A DNA stretch of 46,336 nucleotides, taken from an uncultured Cytophagaceae bacterium (GTDB lineage Bacteria > Bacteroidota > Bacteroidia > Cytophagales > Spirosomataceae). The number at the start of each line of letters is the position of its first letter. Positions within the stretch are counted from its first letter, which is position 1. Where the stretch lies: the NCBI GenBank assembly GCA_903933935.1, contig CAIZMB010000153.1:1-46336 (forward strand), written 5' to 3'. The notes below the pieces were generated by a model, which had not been told where the DNA came from, made no database searches, and saw only the letters and a list, made by a program, of their open reading frames with translations. The position numbers were made by a program, and so were the translations under genes. This document shows positions 35,452 through 43,823 of the stretch, in pieces.

Positions 35452-36173
35452 AATCCATCAGCATCGTCACCGCAGCCTTTAACGAATGCCCCGGAATAAT
35501 CCAGTTGGCAAACGAATGGCTTTCGTTTTTCGATCAGCATCCTGATATATCTGCAGGAGAAGTAATCATTTGTGATGACCATAGCGATTTACACCAATAT
35601 GAATCGTTAAGAGATTCCTTTATTGGCAACCAACGGGTGACCATTTTACGAAATGAGCAAAATGAAGGACCAGGATTTTCATTTCAAAAAGCCATTTCTC
35701 AGGCCAAATACGACTGGACTTTAATTACCGATTCGGATGGCCAATTTCCCATCGATAACGTGAATCAAATGCTTTTGGCATTAGGCGACCAAGATGCGGA
35801 TATTGTATTTACCCACCGAAATAGAAAATATGACAATGAGTTTAATCGCTTTGGCCAAAAGGTTTCCAACAAACTATGTAACTCAATCTTTAATTCCCAA
35901 CTTCAAGATTTTTCTTGCGCATTTAAATTAGTCAAAACCCCGTTGCTTCAATCGCTAAAATTAGATGCTAGGTACATGAACTATTCATTAGACCATACTG
36001 GTAAATTACTAAACTCCTCAGCAAAATGGATCGAAACTCAGGTTACTTGTCGCGTAGCTGAGGCCAGGAAAAGGAATATTTCTAGCGAAATTAAACGAGC
36101 AAAAAATCGATTTTTATACATATCCTATTTATTCTTCACGCAATACTTACGAAAAAATAGAGTCATTTTTTAA
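35448..36173 (+). CDS. GT2-family glycosyltransferase (DPM/ArnC-like)
   Basis: A 241-residue GT-A glycosyltransferase of the dolichyl-phosphate-mannose-synthase-like group. It shows SIVTAAFNE (start of the fold), CDDHS (nucleotide strand), NEGPGFSFQKAI and the DxD-type DSDGQF (95-100). DFSCAFKLVK occupies the place of the family's late catalytic region. No long C-terminal membrane helices follow, so it is probably peripheral to the membrane. It overlaps the epimerase and precedes the DUF6056-like membrane protein by 18 bases. A likely job is transfer of a nucleotide sugar onto a polyprenyl phosphate for the membrane protein to use. Confidence 0.9.
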   Translation: MKSISIVTAAFNECPGIIQLANEWLSFFDQHPDISAGEVIICDDHSDLHQYESLRDSFIGNQRVTILRNEQNEGPGFSFQKAISQAKYDWTLITDSDGQFPIDNVNQMLLALGDQDADIVFTHRNRKYDNEFNRFGQKVSNKLCNSIFNSQLQDFSCAFKLVKTPLLQSLKLDARYMNYSLDHTGKLLNSSAKWIETQVTCRVAEARKRNISSEIKRAKNRFLYISYLFFTQYLRKNRVIF

Positions 36174-36191
36174 TGAGTCTGCGATAAAACC

Positions 36192-37541
36192 ATGTTCTCA
36201 AAAATCCCTTTATTTCTTAGCTTATTGGTGTGGGGATTTATGGCATTCCTATTAATTTCCCTATCATTTTATAATCAACCCAGCATCACTGATGACTTTT
36301 GTTTTGGTTGGATGGGCAGGGAATATGGAATATTTCTGGGCGCCTACCATTATTACGCAGGGTGGAGCGGGCGTTATTTCGCAGATCTTCTTCTTCATTT
36401 TAACCCTTTGGTTTTCAGTACTTCCTTTGAACATTTTAAGTGGGGAACGATCGCATTAATTGTAATTGGCTTTGCTAACGGCTATTATTTTTTAAAAAAT
36501 GTATTCCAAATTCCGCACAATAATCCTAATCTTTGGATTCTTTCATTAGTCAGCCAAGCCGTTTGTTGGTATACAATACCAGGCCTTTTCCAATTATTTT
36601 ATTGGTTTTCGGGCCATTATTACTACTTATCTTTTCATTTAGTCTTATTATTTGTTAATGTATATTTCTATTGTTCTAAGCCGATATTAAGAGTCACCTT
36701 GCTTTCTTGTATCATTTTTTGTTTGATTGGTTCAAGCGAAATTTCGATGATTATGTTCTCAGGAATTTTCTGGCCATTCCAATTATATACAGCTTGGAAA
36801 CAGAAAAAAATTAAATTAGAGACCATTTTATTTTTTATCATTTGGGGGATTTCCATAGGATTGGTCTTACTTTCTCCCGGAAATAAAGTTCGCGCACCTA
36901 AACACATTGACTACATCAAAGGCCTTACTGAATCGATGTTGAATTTTGGTATGTTGATTAAAATTTATGTTAAATCACCGCTGATTTGGGTGTTCAACTT
37001 GCTTTTGTTTTTTACTATTGATAAGCCAAAAAAACAATATCTTCTATCATTTAAGGAAATTATAGGTCTTTTACTCTTATTCCTCACGAGCTATTTTTTA
37101 GCATTTGTTCCCATGGCTTTAGCGCTAGGCGAAGACTTTATTCCTGATCGAATTCAGAGTTTAATCTTGATGTATTTGATTTTTGGGTTTGGATATCTTA
37201 TTGTTTGGATTAAATATAAGGTAGGGTACCTAAATCCATCAAACCTGGCTATTTCTCAAATTTTATTGCTAGTTGTATTTATAACGCTCCTATTATTTAA
37301 TCAAAATTCAAAACAATTTTATGATGAATGGCGTTTCGAAAAAGCTAAAAAATACGCCAATGAAAACGCACACAGGTTTGATATGATCCTAAAATCAAGT
37401 AATCAACAGGTGACCATTCCTCCCATCGAAAATAAAAATACCCTATTTTTTATGGAAGAATTATCCACTGACCCTAAGCATCTTTGGTGTAAATGCATCG
37501 CTAACTATTATGGCAAAGCAGACATACATTTACTTAAATAA
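36192..37541 (+). CDS. polytopic membrane protein, DUF6056-like (GT-C type)
   Basis: A 449-residue integral membrane protein with about ten helices. After the first helix comes SITDDFCFGWMGREYG, an acidic pair in the first external loop that resembles the catalytic region of GT-C glycosyltransferases. WSGRYFADLLL then follows, as in the DUF6056 group. The last 80 residues are mostly soluble and contain two cysteines (DPKHLWCKCIANYYG). As the last gene of the cluster it could be the polyprenyl-phosphate-sugar-dependent transferase that acts outside the membrane. Assignment to DUF6056 is from memory of the motif and only moderately sure. Confidence 0.75.
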   Translation: MFSKIPLFLSLLVWGFMAFLLISLSFYNQPSITDDFCFGWMGREYGIFLGAYHYYAGWSGRYFADLLLHFNPLVFSTSFEHFKWGTIALIVIGFANGYYFLKNVFQIPHNNPNLWILSLVSQAVCWYTIPGLFQLFYWFSGHYYYLSFHLVLLFVNVYFYCSKPILRVTLLSCIIFCLIGSSEISMIMFSGIFWPFQLYTAWKQKKIKLETILFFIIWGISIGLVLLSPGNKVRAPKHIDYIKGLTESMLNFGMLIKIYVKSPLIWVFNLLLFFTIDKPKKQYLLSFKEIIGLLLLFLTSYFLAFVPMALALGEDFIPDRIQSLILMYLIFGFGYLIVWIKYKVGYLNPSNLAISQILLLVVFITLLLFNQNSKQFYDEWRFEKAKKYANENAHRFDMILKSSNQQVTIPPIENKNTLFFMEELSTDPKHLWCKCIANYYGKADIHLLK

Positions 37542-37573
37542 AATTTTACCTTTAAACTATCAACAAACACAAA

Positions 37574-40500
37574 ATGAAATTAAAATTCTTCGGCGGATTA
37601 TCGCTTATCCTATGGCTATTTGTTAGTCCGCTATTTGCCCAAACAACGTATCCCGCTAACGATGTAGCCACCCCGCGGTCTGGATACTACGCTTTTATAA
37701 ACGCGAAAATTTATAAAGACGCCAAAACCATCATCAACTCAGCGACTCTAATTATCAAACAAGGGAAAATTGAAGCGGTAGGAACTAATTTACCTGTTCC
37801 AAAAGAGGCTATTATCATCGACTGCAAGGGGAAATCGATTTATCCTTCCTTTATCGATATATATAGTGATTATGGGATGAGCCAAGTGCAGCCTTCCATG
37901 ACTACTTATCGCTCACCGGCCCAAATGCTTTCTAATACTAAGGGGCCTTATTCATGGAATCAAGCCTTAAAAACAGAAGTTTTGCACGTTAAAAACTTTG
38001 CCGTGAATGATGCTAGGGCTAAGGAATATAGAAAATTAGGATTTGGCTCATTGCTTAGTCACCAATTGGACGGCATTTCCAGAGGGGTTGGTTTGTTAAC
38101 TACCCTAGCGAAAGAAAAAGAAAATATGGTCATCTTAAAGGAAAAAGCGTCCGCCCACTTTTCTTTCGACAAAGGCTCCTCGACGCAAGATTATCCAAAT
38201 TCTTTAATGGGTAGCATCGCTCTTTTACGTCAGCATTTTTTAGATGCTTCTTGGTATAAAACCAAACCAAGCCAAGAGGGATTAAACCTCACCCTTCAGG
38301 CATTCAATGAAAATGCGAATCTTCCGCAAATATTTGAAGTTTCAGATAAGTGGTCTGTTTTTAGGGCCAATAAAATCGCCAGTGAATTTGGGATTCAATA
38401 CATCTTTAAAGCGGGAGGAAATGAATACCAACGCATTGATGAGATCAAAGCCATTAAATCCTCCTTCATTTTACCTATCAACTTTCCGCAAGCGATGGAT
38501 GTGGAAGACCCAAATGATGCTCGGTTTGTCAATGTATCAGATTTAAAACATTGGGAGTTGGCGCCAACAAACCCAGCAGCTTTTGAAAAGGCTGGGATTC
38601 CATTTGCATTGACGGCGAGTGGATTAAAGGATATAAGTCAGTTCATGCCCAACTTAAAAAAAGCGATACAAAATGGACTCTCTGAAGAAAAAGCGTTAGA
38701 AGCATTAACAACAACCCCCGCTTCATTACTAGGCGTTTCAAGTGCGGTCGGTAGTTTGGAAGCTGGTAAATGGGCTAATTTCCTCATTACGACCGGCCCA
38801 ATTTTTGCAGATAAAACGGTATTGGTTGAAAACTGGATTCAAGGATCAGCTTATGGGATTTCAACGGATTCCAAAATGGAATTGGCTGGTAAGTATAAGT
38901 TTACACTAGGAAATCAAACTGCGCAATTATCCGTAACTGGGGAAACAGGGATTTATAAAGCTCAATTAATAGGGAAAGATACCTTGGCCGTAGAATTTAG
39001 TCAAAAAGACCAATTGGTCAATTTGATTTATACGGCCAAAGCAGATCAAGGGAAAAAGACGCGCCTATCGGGTGACTTTTTAGGAAATTCAATGTTAGGA
39101 ACGGGGACTTTGGGGAATGGAGAATGGGTTTCTTGGCAAGCCACTCGTGAAGCAAATGCTGACACCGTGAGCAATAAAAAGCGTCCTGTAAAATCAGAAG
39201 AAGTAGGTTCAGTCGTATTTCCATTTAATGGATATGGACAAAAAACGATTCCTAAATCTGAAACAATTTTGATTAAAAATACAACCGTTTGGACCAATGA
39301 AAAATCAGGGATTTTAAAAGATACTGATGTGCTGATTAAGAACGGTAAAATTGCCGCGATTGGAAAAGGGCTGAAAGACCCGACAGCCCGTGTGGTGAAT
39401 GGAGCCGGCAAACATGTCACGGCGGGGATCATTGACGAACATTCCCATGTGGCTGCATCGGGAGGAATTAATGAATGTTCCCAATCCGTTACAGCGGAAG
39501 TTCGAATTACCGATGTAATAGATCCGGAGGATGTGGATATGTATCGCCAACTGAGTGGCGGGGTGACCACAAGCCATATTCTGCATGGGAGTTGTAATAC
39601 GGTCGGTGGACAAACACAATTATTGAAATTTCGTTGGGGCCAAACGGCCGAAGGCTTGAAGTTTGCTAATTGGGACCCATTCATCAAGTTTGCATTGGGA
39701 GAAAATGTGAAACGCTCTTATAATCCTTCAAATCCTAGGTTTCCAGATACTAGAATGGGGGTGGAGCAGGTTTTAACCGATGCTTTCACACGTGCACGCG
39801 ATTATGAAAAACAGGGTCCAGGAAAAAGAATCGATTTGGAATTAGAGGCTTTAGTTGAAATTCTAAATCATAAAAGATTCATCACTTGCCATTCATATGT
39901 GCAAAGTGAAATAAATGCCATGATGAAAGTGGCAGACAAATTCGGTTTCACGGTGAACACATTTACCCATATTTTAGAAGGCTATAAAGTGGCGGATAAA
40001 ATGAAAGAGCATGGGGCTAGTGCGTCCACTTTCTCAGACTGGTGGAATTATAAAATGGAGGTGGTTGACGCGATTCCTCAAAACGCCTTTTTGATGCAAA
40101 AAAATGGAGTCAATGTGGCCATCAATTCAGATGATGCTGAAATGGCGCGTCATTTAAATCATGAAGCGGCTAAATCCATTAAATATGCTGGAATGTCAGA
40201 GGAAGATGCCCTCAAAATGGTTACTTTGAACCCGGCCAAAATGCTCCATGTGGCTGATCGCGTGGGTAGTCTTAAAGAAGGAAAAGATGCGGATCTAGTT
40301 ATTTGGTCTGATCATCCATTGAGTATTTACGCAAAATCTGAAAAGACGATTGTAGATGGTGCGGTTGTTTTTGATCGCGAAGTAGATGCAAAATTGCAAA
40401 TTGACCTAAAGAAGGAAAAGCAAAGATTAATTCAAAAAATGATCTTGGCTAAAAAAGGAGGTGCTGGTACTCGGCCTATGACTCCATCATTCAGAGAGGA

Positions 40501-40582
40501 AAATATGTGCGAAGATGATCACGGGCATGGCAAGAGTCTTTGGGATCGCATTTCTCAACGCATGATTTTAACAGAAAACTAA
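37574..40582 (+). CDS. secreted double-domain amidohydrolase
   Basis: A 1002-residue exported protein with two amidohydrolase units in tandem. The signal peptide is about residues 1-22 (SPLFA-Q). The first unit (about 35-430) keeps the composite beta-sandwich and closing SLEAGKWANFLI motif but has DIYSDYG where the metal HxH should be, so it looks inactive. The second (about 560-960) has HSH at 623-625, ITCHSY, NTFTHILEGY and NSDDAEMARHLNHEA, a plausible full metal site, then SLKEGKDADLVIWSDHPLS. The C-terminus is His/Asp-rich (CEDDHGHG). It is imidazolonepropionase/dipeptidase-like, and the substrate is unknown. The next gene follows after 14 bases and encodes a related protein. TACCTTTA (37547-37554), one base off the -7 consensus, lies upstream. 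Confidence 0.9.
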   Translation: MKLKFFGGLSLILWLFVSPLFAQTTYPANDVATPRSGYYAFINAKIYKDAKTIINSATLIIKQGKIEAVGTNLPVPKEAIIIDCKGKSIYPSFIDIYSDYGMSQVQPSMTTYRSPAQMLSNTKGPYSWNQALKTEVLHVKNFAVNDARAKEYRKLGFGSLLSHQLDGISRGVGLLTTLAKEKENMVILKEKASAHFSFDKGSSTQDYPNSLMGSIALLRQHFLDASWYKTKPSQEGLNLTLQAFNENANLPQIFEVSDKWSVFRANKIASEFGIQYIFKAGGNEYQRIDEIKAIKSSFILPINFPQAMDVEDPNDARFVNVSDLKHWELAPTNPAAFEKAGIPFALTASGLKDISQFMPNLKKAIQNGLSEEKALEALTTTPASLLGVSSAVGSLEAGKWANFLITTGPIFADKTVLVENWIQGSAYGISTDSKMELAGKYKFTLGNQTAQLSVTGETGIYKAQLIGKDTLAVEFSQKDQLVNLIYTAKADQGKKTRLSGDFLGNSMLGTGTLGNGEWVSWQATREANADTVSNKKRPVKSEEVGSVVFPFNGYGQKTIPKSETILIKNTTVWTNEKSGILKDTDVLIKNGKIAAIGKGLKDPTARVVNGAGKHVTAGIIDEHSHVAASGGINECSQSVTAEVRITDVIDPEDVDMYRQLSGGVTTSHILHGSCNTVGGQTQLLKFRWGQTAEGLKFANWDPFIKFALGENVKRSYNPSNPRFPDTRMGVEQVLTDAFTRARDYEKQGPGKRIDLELEALVEILNHKRFITCHSYVQSEINAMMKVADKFGFTVNTFTHILEGYKVADKMKEHGASASTFSDWWNYKMEVVDAIPQNAFLMQKNGVNVAINSDDAEMARHLNHEAAKSIKYAGMSEEDALKMVTLNPAKMLHVADRVGSLKEGKDADLVIWSDHPLSIYAKSEKTIVDGAVVFDREVDAKLQIDLKKEKQRLIQKMILAKKGGAGTRPMTPSFREENMCEDDHGHGKSLWDRISQRMILTEN

Positions 40583-40596
40583 CATTGACACATCAC

Positions 40597-41895
40597 ATGA
40601 AAAATATATTATATATCGCAATTTGCTTGGTTTCATTTCCATTGTTTTCCCAAGAAACCATGCACCCATCGCCTGCACAATCTAAAAAGATCGTGATTAC
40701 CGGTGGAACTTTACATATAGGAAATGGCCAGGTTTCAACGGGCAATATTATTATTGAAAAAGGAAAATTGAAAATTGACATGAATGCGCCTGCTCTAACG
40801 GGAGATGTTGAGCACATTGATGCTACAGGAAAGCATATTTATCCGGGCATTATTGCGCCCAACACAAATTTGGGTTTGGTGGAAGTAAGTTCGACAAAAT
40901 CGACGGTCGACAATGTAGAATTAGGTGATATTCATCCCAACATCCGTTCCATTGTAGCCTATAATACCGACAGTAAAGTCATCAACACATTGCGTTCTAA
41001 TGGAATTTTATTAGCTCAAATTGTCCCAAGTGGCGGATTAATCCCAGGAACTTCCACGGTAGTCCAATTGGACGCTTGGAATTGGGAAGATGCGGCCTAT
41101 GCCTTAGATAACGGAGTTCATTTGACCATGCCCGCTTTAATTAATCGACCTTCATTTATGAGTTATAGGCGTAGAGATGCGGATGTGGACCAAGTTAAAT
41201 TAGGATTAGAGCGCATTGATATGGCAAGAAATTTTTTCAAAGAAGCACAGGCCTATTTAAATGAAAAAACGCATGCTGCTACCAATTTAAAATATGAGGC
41301 TTGTAAGGGATTGTTTGATCGGTCTAAATCCTTGTATGTCAACTGTGACCTAGTGAAGGAGATGTTGGCCGCTATACATTTAGCCGCTGAATTTAATTTT
41401 AAATTAGTTATTGTGGGAGGAACGGATGCTTGGATGATTGGTGATATTTTGAAAGAGAATAAGGTCGCTGTTATTTTAGCTGAGCCACATAGTTTGCCGG
41501 CAACGGATGATGATGCCGTAGATCAGCCTTATAAAACAGGGGCGATGCTTCAAAAAGCGGGTGTGCTCTTTACTATTTGTCAGGATGGTTCTGATGGGCA
41601 TAGCCAACAACGTAACTTGGTTTTCCAGGCAGGTACCATGGTGGCCTATGGCTTAACAAAAGAGGAGGCTTTGCAAGCGATTACGTTGAACGCTGCCAAA
41701 ATATTGGGCATTGATTCGCGTACAGGAAGTCTTGAAAATGGGAAGGATGCCAACCTTGTTATTTGCAATGGCGATATTTTAGATATGAAGTCAAGTACGG
41801 TAACACATGCTTTTATTCAAGGAAGAGCTGTCAACTTAGATAATAAGCATAGCCAATTGTTTGAAAGATATAAGTATAAATATTCCATTAAGTAA
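40597..41895 (+). CDS. amidohydrolase-like protein lacking the HxH motif
   Basis: A 432-residue exported amidohydrolase-family protein with a signal peptide (MKNILYIAICLVSFPLFS-Q). The composite sandwich and barrel are recognisable from KIVITGGTLHIGNGQVSTG and the closing SLENGKDANLVICNGD. Where metal-dependent members read DxHxH, this one reads IIAPNTNLG, and the late aspartate region is CQDGSDGHSQQ. It therefore probably does not bind metal in the usual way. The ATG at 40597 is chosen over a start inside the preceding gene because it opens the signal peptide. Tandem placement with a catalytically intact relative suggests a partner or regulatory subunit. Confidence 0.87.
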   Translation: MKNILYIAICLVSFPLFSQETMHPSPAQSKKIVITGGTLHIGNGQVSTGNIIIEKGKLKIDMNAPALTGDVEHIDATGKHIYPGIIAPNTNLGLVEVSSTKSTVDNVELGDIHPNIRSIVAYNTDSKVINTLRSNGILLAQIVPSGGLIPGTSTVVQLDAWNWEDAAYALDNGVHLTMPALINRPSFMSYRRRDADVDQVKLGLERIDMARNFFKEAQAYLNEKTHAATNLKYEACKGLFDRSKSLYVNCDLVKEMLAAIHLAAEFNFKLVIVGGTDAWMIGDILKENKVAVILAEPHSLPATDDDAVDQPYKTGAMLQKAGVLFTICQDGSDGHSQQRNLVFQAGTMVAYGLTKEEALQAITLNAAKILGIDSRTGSLENGKDANLVICNGDILDMKSSTVTHAFIQGRAVNLDNKHSQLFERYKYKYSIK

Positions 41896-41913
41896 AAGTG
41901 GTTTTTGAAAACG

Positions 41914-41946
41914 AAAGGAGTGGAATTTATTCTACTCCTTTTTTTT
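41914..41946 (+). terminator. intrinsic terminator of the amidohydrolase pair
   Basis: AAAGGAGTGGAA (41914-41925) pairs with TTCTACTCCTTT (41930-41941) in a 12-pair stem with one G-T wobble and a TTTA loop. An eight-base T-run (41939-41946) overlaps the stem end. It begins 19 bases after the stop. Confidence 0.85.
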
Positions 41947-41953
41947 GTTATTT

Positions 41954-42017
41954 TTTATATGTCACTAAAAGACATTTATAAACTATAAGTCTAGTAAAAT
42001 TCTTTAAAAGCGCTTTT
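41954..42017. promoter_or_regulatory. dyads upstream of the XRE gene
   Basis: In the 228-base spacer before the XRE gene are an imperfect dyad, TTTATATGTC (41954-41963) against GACATTTATAAA (41971-41982), and a perfect 12-base palindrome, AAAAGCGCTTTT (42006-42017). Either could be an operator for the small regulator. No exact TANNTTTG box is seen here. Confidence 0.3.
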
Positions 42018-42123
42018 GAAATCAGTATAGTTATTAATTTTAGAAATATTGTTTAGTTTGATTGGTAATTTGATAAACATATTTGAAATAGAAATAGATT
42101 ATTAACCTTAAACGCCTACCACT

Positions 42124-42330
42124 ATGAAAACAAAATTAAATTTCTCAGTACTTTTAATTAAATCTCGTCGCAATAAGCGATTGACCCAACGCGAAGTTGC
42201 TCAGGCCGTCGGGGTAAGCCAAAGCGCTTACAATTACTGGGAGTCTGGTAAACATTACCCAAACGTTCAAAAGATTTTTTCTTTAACTCGAGTCTTGAGT
42301 ATACCTATTGAAGAAATGATTGGCGGTTGA
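42124..42330 (+). CDS. small XRE-family helix-turn-helix regulator
   Basis: A 68-residue Cro/C1-type DNA-binding protein made of little more than its helix-turn-helix (about residues 7-63): IKSRRNKRLTQREVAQAVGV, SQSAYNYWESGKHYPNVQKI, then ALSIPIEEM-like LSIPIEEMI. It has no second domain. Its length suits an autonomous small regulator or the antitoxin-like partner of a lost module, but no toxin gene adjoins. An intrinsic terminator follows directly, so it is monocistronic. Confidence 0.88.
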   Translation: MKTKLNFSVLLIKSRRNKRLTQREVAQAVGVSQSAYNYWESGKHYPNVQKIFSLTRVLSIPIEEMIGG

Positions 42331-42336
42331 CTATAG

Positions 42337-42369
42337 AAATCCTTGGACTTAATCTCCAAGGATTTTTTA
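42337..42369 (+). terminator. intrinsic terminator after the XRE gene
   Basis: AAATCCTTGGA (42337-42347) and TCCAAGGATTT (42355-42365) form a perfect 11-pair stem with a seven-base loop, followed by more T residues. It starts seven bases after the stop. Confidence 0.88.
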
Positions 42370-42388
42370 TTCGTTTGTTTAATATGCG

Positions 42389-42396
42389 TACCTTTG
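42389..42396 (+). promoter_or_regulatory. -7 box TACCTTTG touching the lipoprotein start
   Basis: TACCTTTG fits TANNTTTG exactly but ends only one base before the ATG at 42398. A transcription start five to seven bases downstream would fall on or just after the paired ATGs (42398, 42401), implying a leaderless message or a later start codon. Confidence 0.45.
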
Positions 42397-42397
42397 A

Positions 42398-42961
42398 ATG
42401 ATGATCATTTATCTGAAAAATTTAGCGAGTATTATTTTCGTTTTTGGATTGCTTCTAGGTTGTGGCAGTGCAGAGAAATCAGTACAAAAAAACAATTATT
42501 TTGCATGGTCGGCTTTCTTAAAGCAGCAAATTCATGGGTATACAAAATCAAATCAAAGGGTTCATAAGACGGTTGTCCTTGACGGGAAAAAGGAAGTAAA
42601 AATTGTCTCAAATGTAGATTGGGAAAAGGAATTTGCGCTATATCTAGAAGCAGATCTTAATAAGCCAGCGTATGAAAAGAGTTACGATAACCTTTCGGAG
42701 CCTGGATTTTATTGGTATTCCTTGAAAAAAGACGAAAGTTTACCAGTCAAAAAGATGATCATTCATTTAGATGCTGATGAGCGCCCCGCCAAGGTAGAAA
42801 TTGAGATTTCTCAAAAAAACTTTTTATTTGAAACTAGGAAAAAGCTCTTTATGAATTTTTCTGAGGGACGGATTCAAACGTATTATATTGAAGGAATGCA
42901 GCAGTTTTTTTTAGCAGAACCTACTAGCTATAAAATATTAGGCGTGTTAATCGCCAAATAA
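42398..42961 (+). CDS. hypothetical lipoprotein
   Basis: A 187-residue protein with a lipoprotein signal. Hydrophobic residues 9-21 run into LLLGCGS, giving a lipobox with acylated C22. The mature part is charged and probably beta-rich (for example PVKKMIIHLDADERPAKVEI), with no motif I recognise. The last 15 bases overlap the convergent cysM gene. A competing shorter frame at 42343 is out of phase and lacks a signal. The start may be the second ATG (42401). It is likely periplasmic or outer-membrane attached, of unknown function. Confidence 0.8.
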   Translation: MMIIYLKNLASIIFVFGLLLGCGSAEKSVQKNNYFAWSAFLKQQIHGYTKSNQRVHKTVVLDGKKEVKIVSNVDWEKEFALYLEADLNKPAYEKSYDNLSEPGFYWYSLKKDESLPVKKMIIHLDADERPAKVEIEISQKNFLFETRKKLFMNFSEGRIQTYYIEGMQQFFLAEPTSYKILGVLIAK

Positions 42962-43822
42962 TCCACTCGATAAATAGCGATCTCCACGATCACAGATTAT
43001 ACAAACAATTAGACCTTCTTCTAATTCATTGGCTAGTCGAATGCTGGCTGAAACACCTCCGCCACTACTCATTCCACCAAAAACACCCTCTACTTTCGCT
43101 AGTTTTCGAGTCATTTCGATGGCATCCTGCTCGGAAACATCCAAAATTCGGTCTACTCGTGAAGGGTCATAAATTTTTGGTCGGTATTCGATGGGCCAGC
43201 GTCTTATTCCGGGTATTTTAGAACCTTCAGTGGGTTGGCAACCCACGATTTGAATATCAGGGTTTTGTTCTTTTAAATACATGGAAGTGCCCATAATCGT
43301 TCCCGTAGTTCCCATGGAGCTAACAAAATGAGTAATTTTTCCCTGGGTATCTCGATAAATTTCTGGACCTGTGGTTCTATAATGAGCTAAATAATTATCA
43401 GGATTTTCGAATTGATTCAGCAAAATAAATTCGCCTGATTTCGATTTTTCTATCGCATAATCTCGCGCTGATTCGATGGTTTCGGTTAAGGTTACTTTGG
43501 CACCAAAAGCCTCCATGGTTAAAACGCGTTCTTTGGTCGAATTGGATGGCATAGCCAATTCAATTTCGATTCCATATAAACGGGCAATCATGGCTAATGC
43601 GATTCCTGTGTTTCCTGAAGTTGCTTCAATTAATTTAGTTCCCGCCTTTATTTCTCCTCGCTCTAATGCCCCTTGAATCATACTTTTTGCCGCACGATCT
43701 TTCACAGAACCTCCAGGATTATCACCTTCTAATTTCCCAAAAATTTTAACTTTGGGATTATCATGTAAATGCGTAAGGGCCACTAATGGGGTATTTCCAA
43801 CCAAATCTAACAAGTTGCTCAT
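42947..43822 (-). CDS. cysM: cysteine synthase B
   Basis: A 291-residue PLP-dependent O-acetylserine sulfhydrylase. The Schiff-base lysine is K41 in NPGGSVKDR, the substrate loop is TSGNTG, and the PLP phosphate loop is SSMGTTGTIMGT. EGSKIPGIRRWPIEY is the stretch that separates CysM from CysK. It joins O-acetylserine with sulfide (or thiosulfate, for CysM) to give L-cysteine. It follows cysE by one base at the end of the bshC-selU-cysE-cysM operon, so it consumes the product of its neighbour and feeds the bacillithiol enzyme. The ATG at 43822 gives the full N-terminus. Confidence 0.95.
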   Translation of the reverse strand: MSNLLDLVGNTPLVALTHLHDNPKVKIFGKLEGDNPGGSVKDRAAKSMIQGALERGEIKAGTKLIEATSGNTGIALAMIARLYGIEIELAMPSNSTKERVLTMEAFGAKVTLTETIESARDYAIEKSKSGEFILLNQFENPDNYLAHYRTTGPEIYRDTQGKITHFVSSMGTTGTIMGTSMYLKEQNPDIQIVGCQPTEGSKIPGIRRWPIEYRPKIYDPSRVDRILDVSEQDAIEMTRKLAKVEGVFGGMSSGGGVSASIRLANELEEGLIVCIICDRGDRYLSSGLFGD

Positions 43823-43823
43823 T

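Noticed and set aside
39046-39687. 213-residue open frame on the minus strand inside the amidohydrolase gene
   Set aside because: It is fully antisense to the conserved catalytic domain of the amidohydrolase; its translated sequence has no family features and reflects the codon pattern of the real gene.
42343-42567. 74-residue plus-strand frame overlapping the lipoprotein start
   Set aside because: The overlapping frame from 42398 has a proper lipobox signal and runs three times longer; this one starts inside the terminator of the XRE gene.
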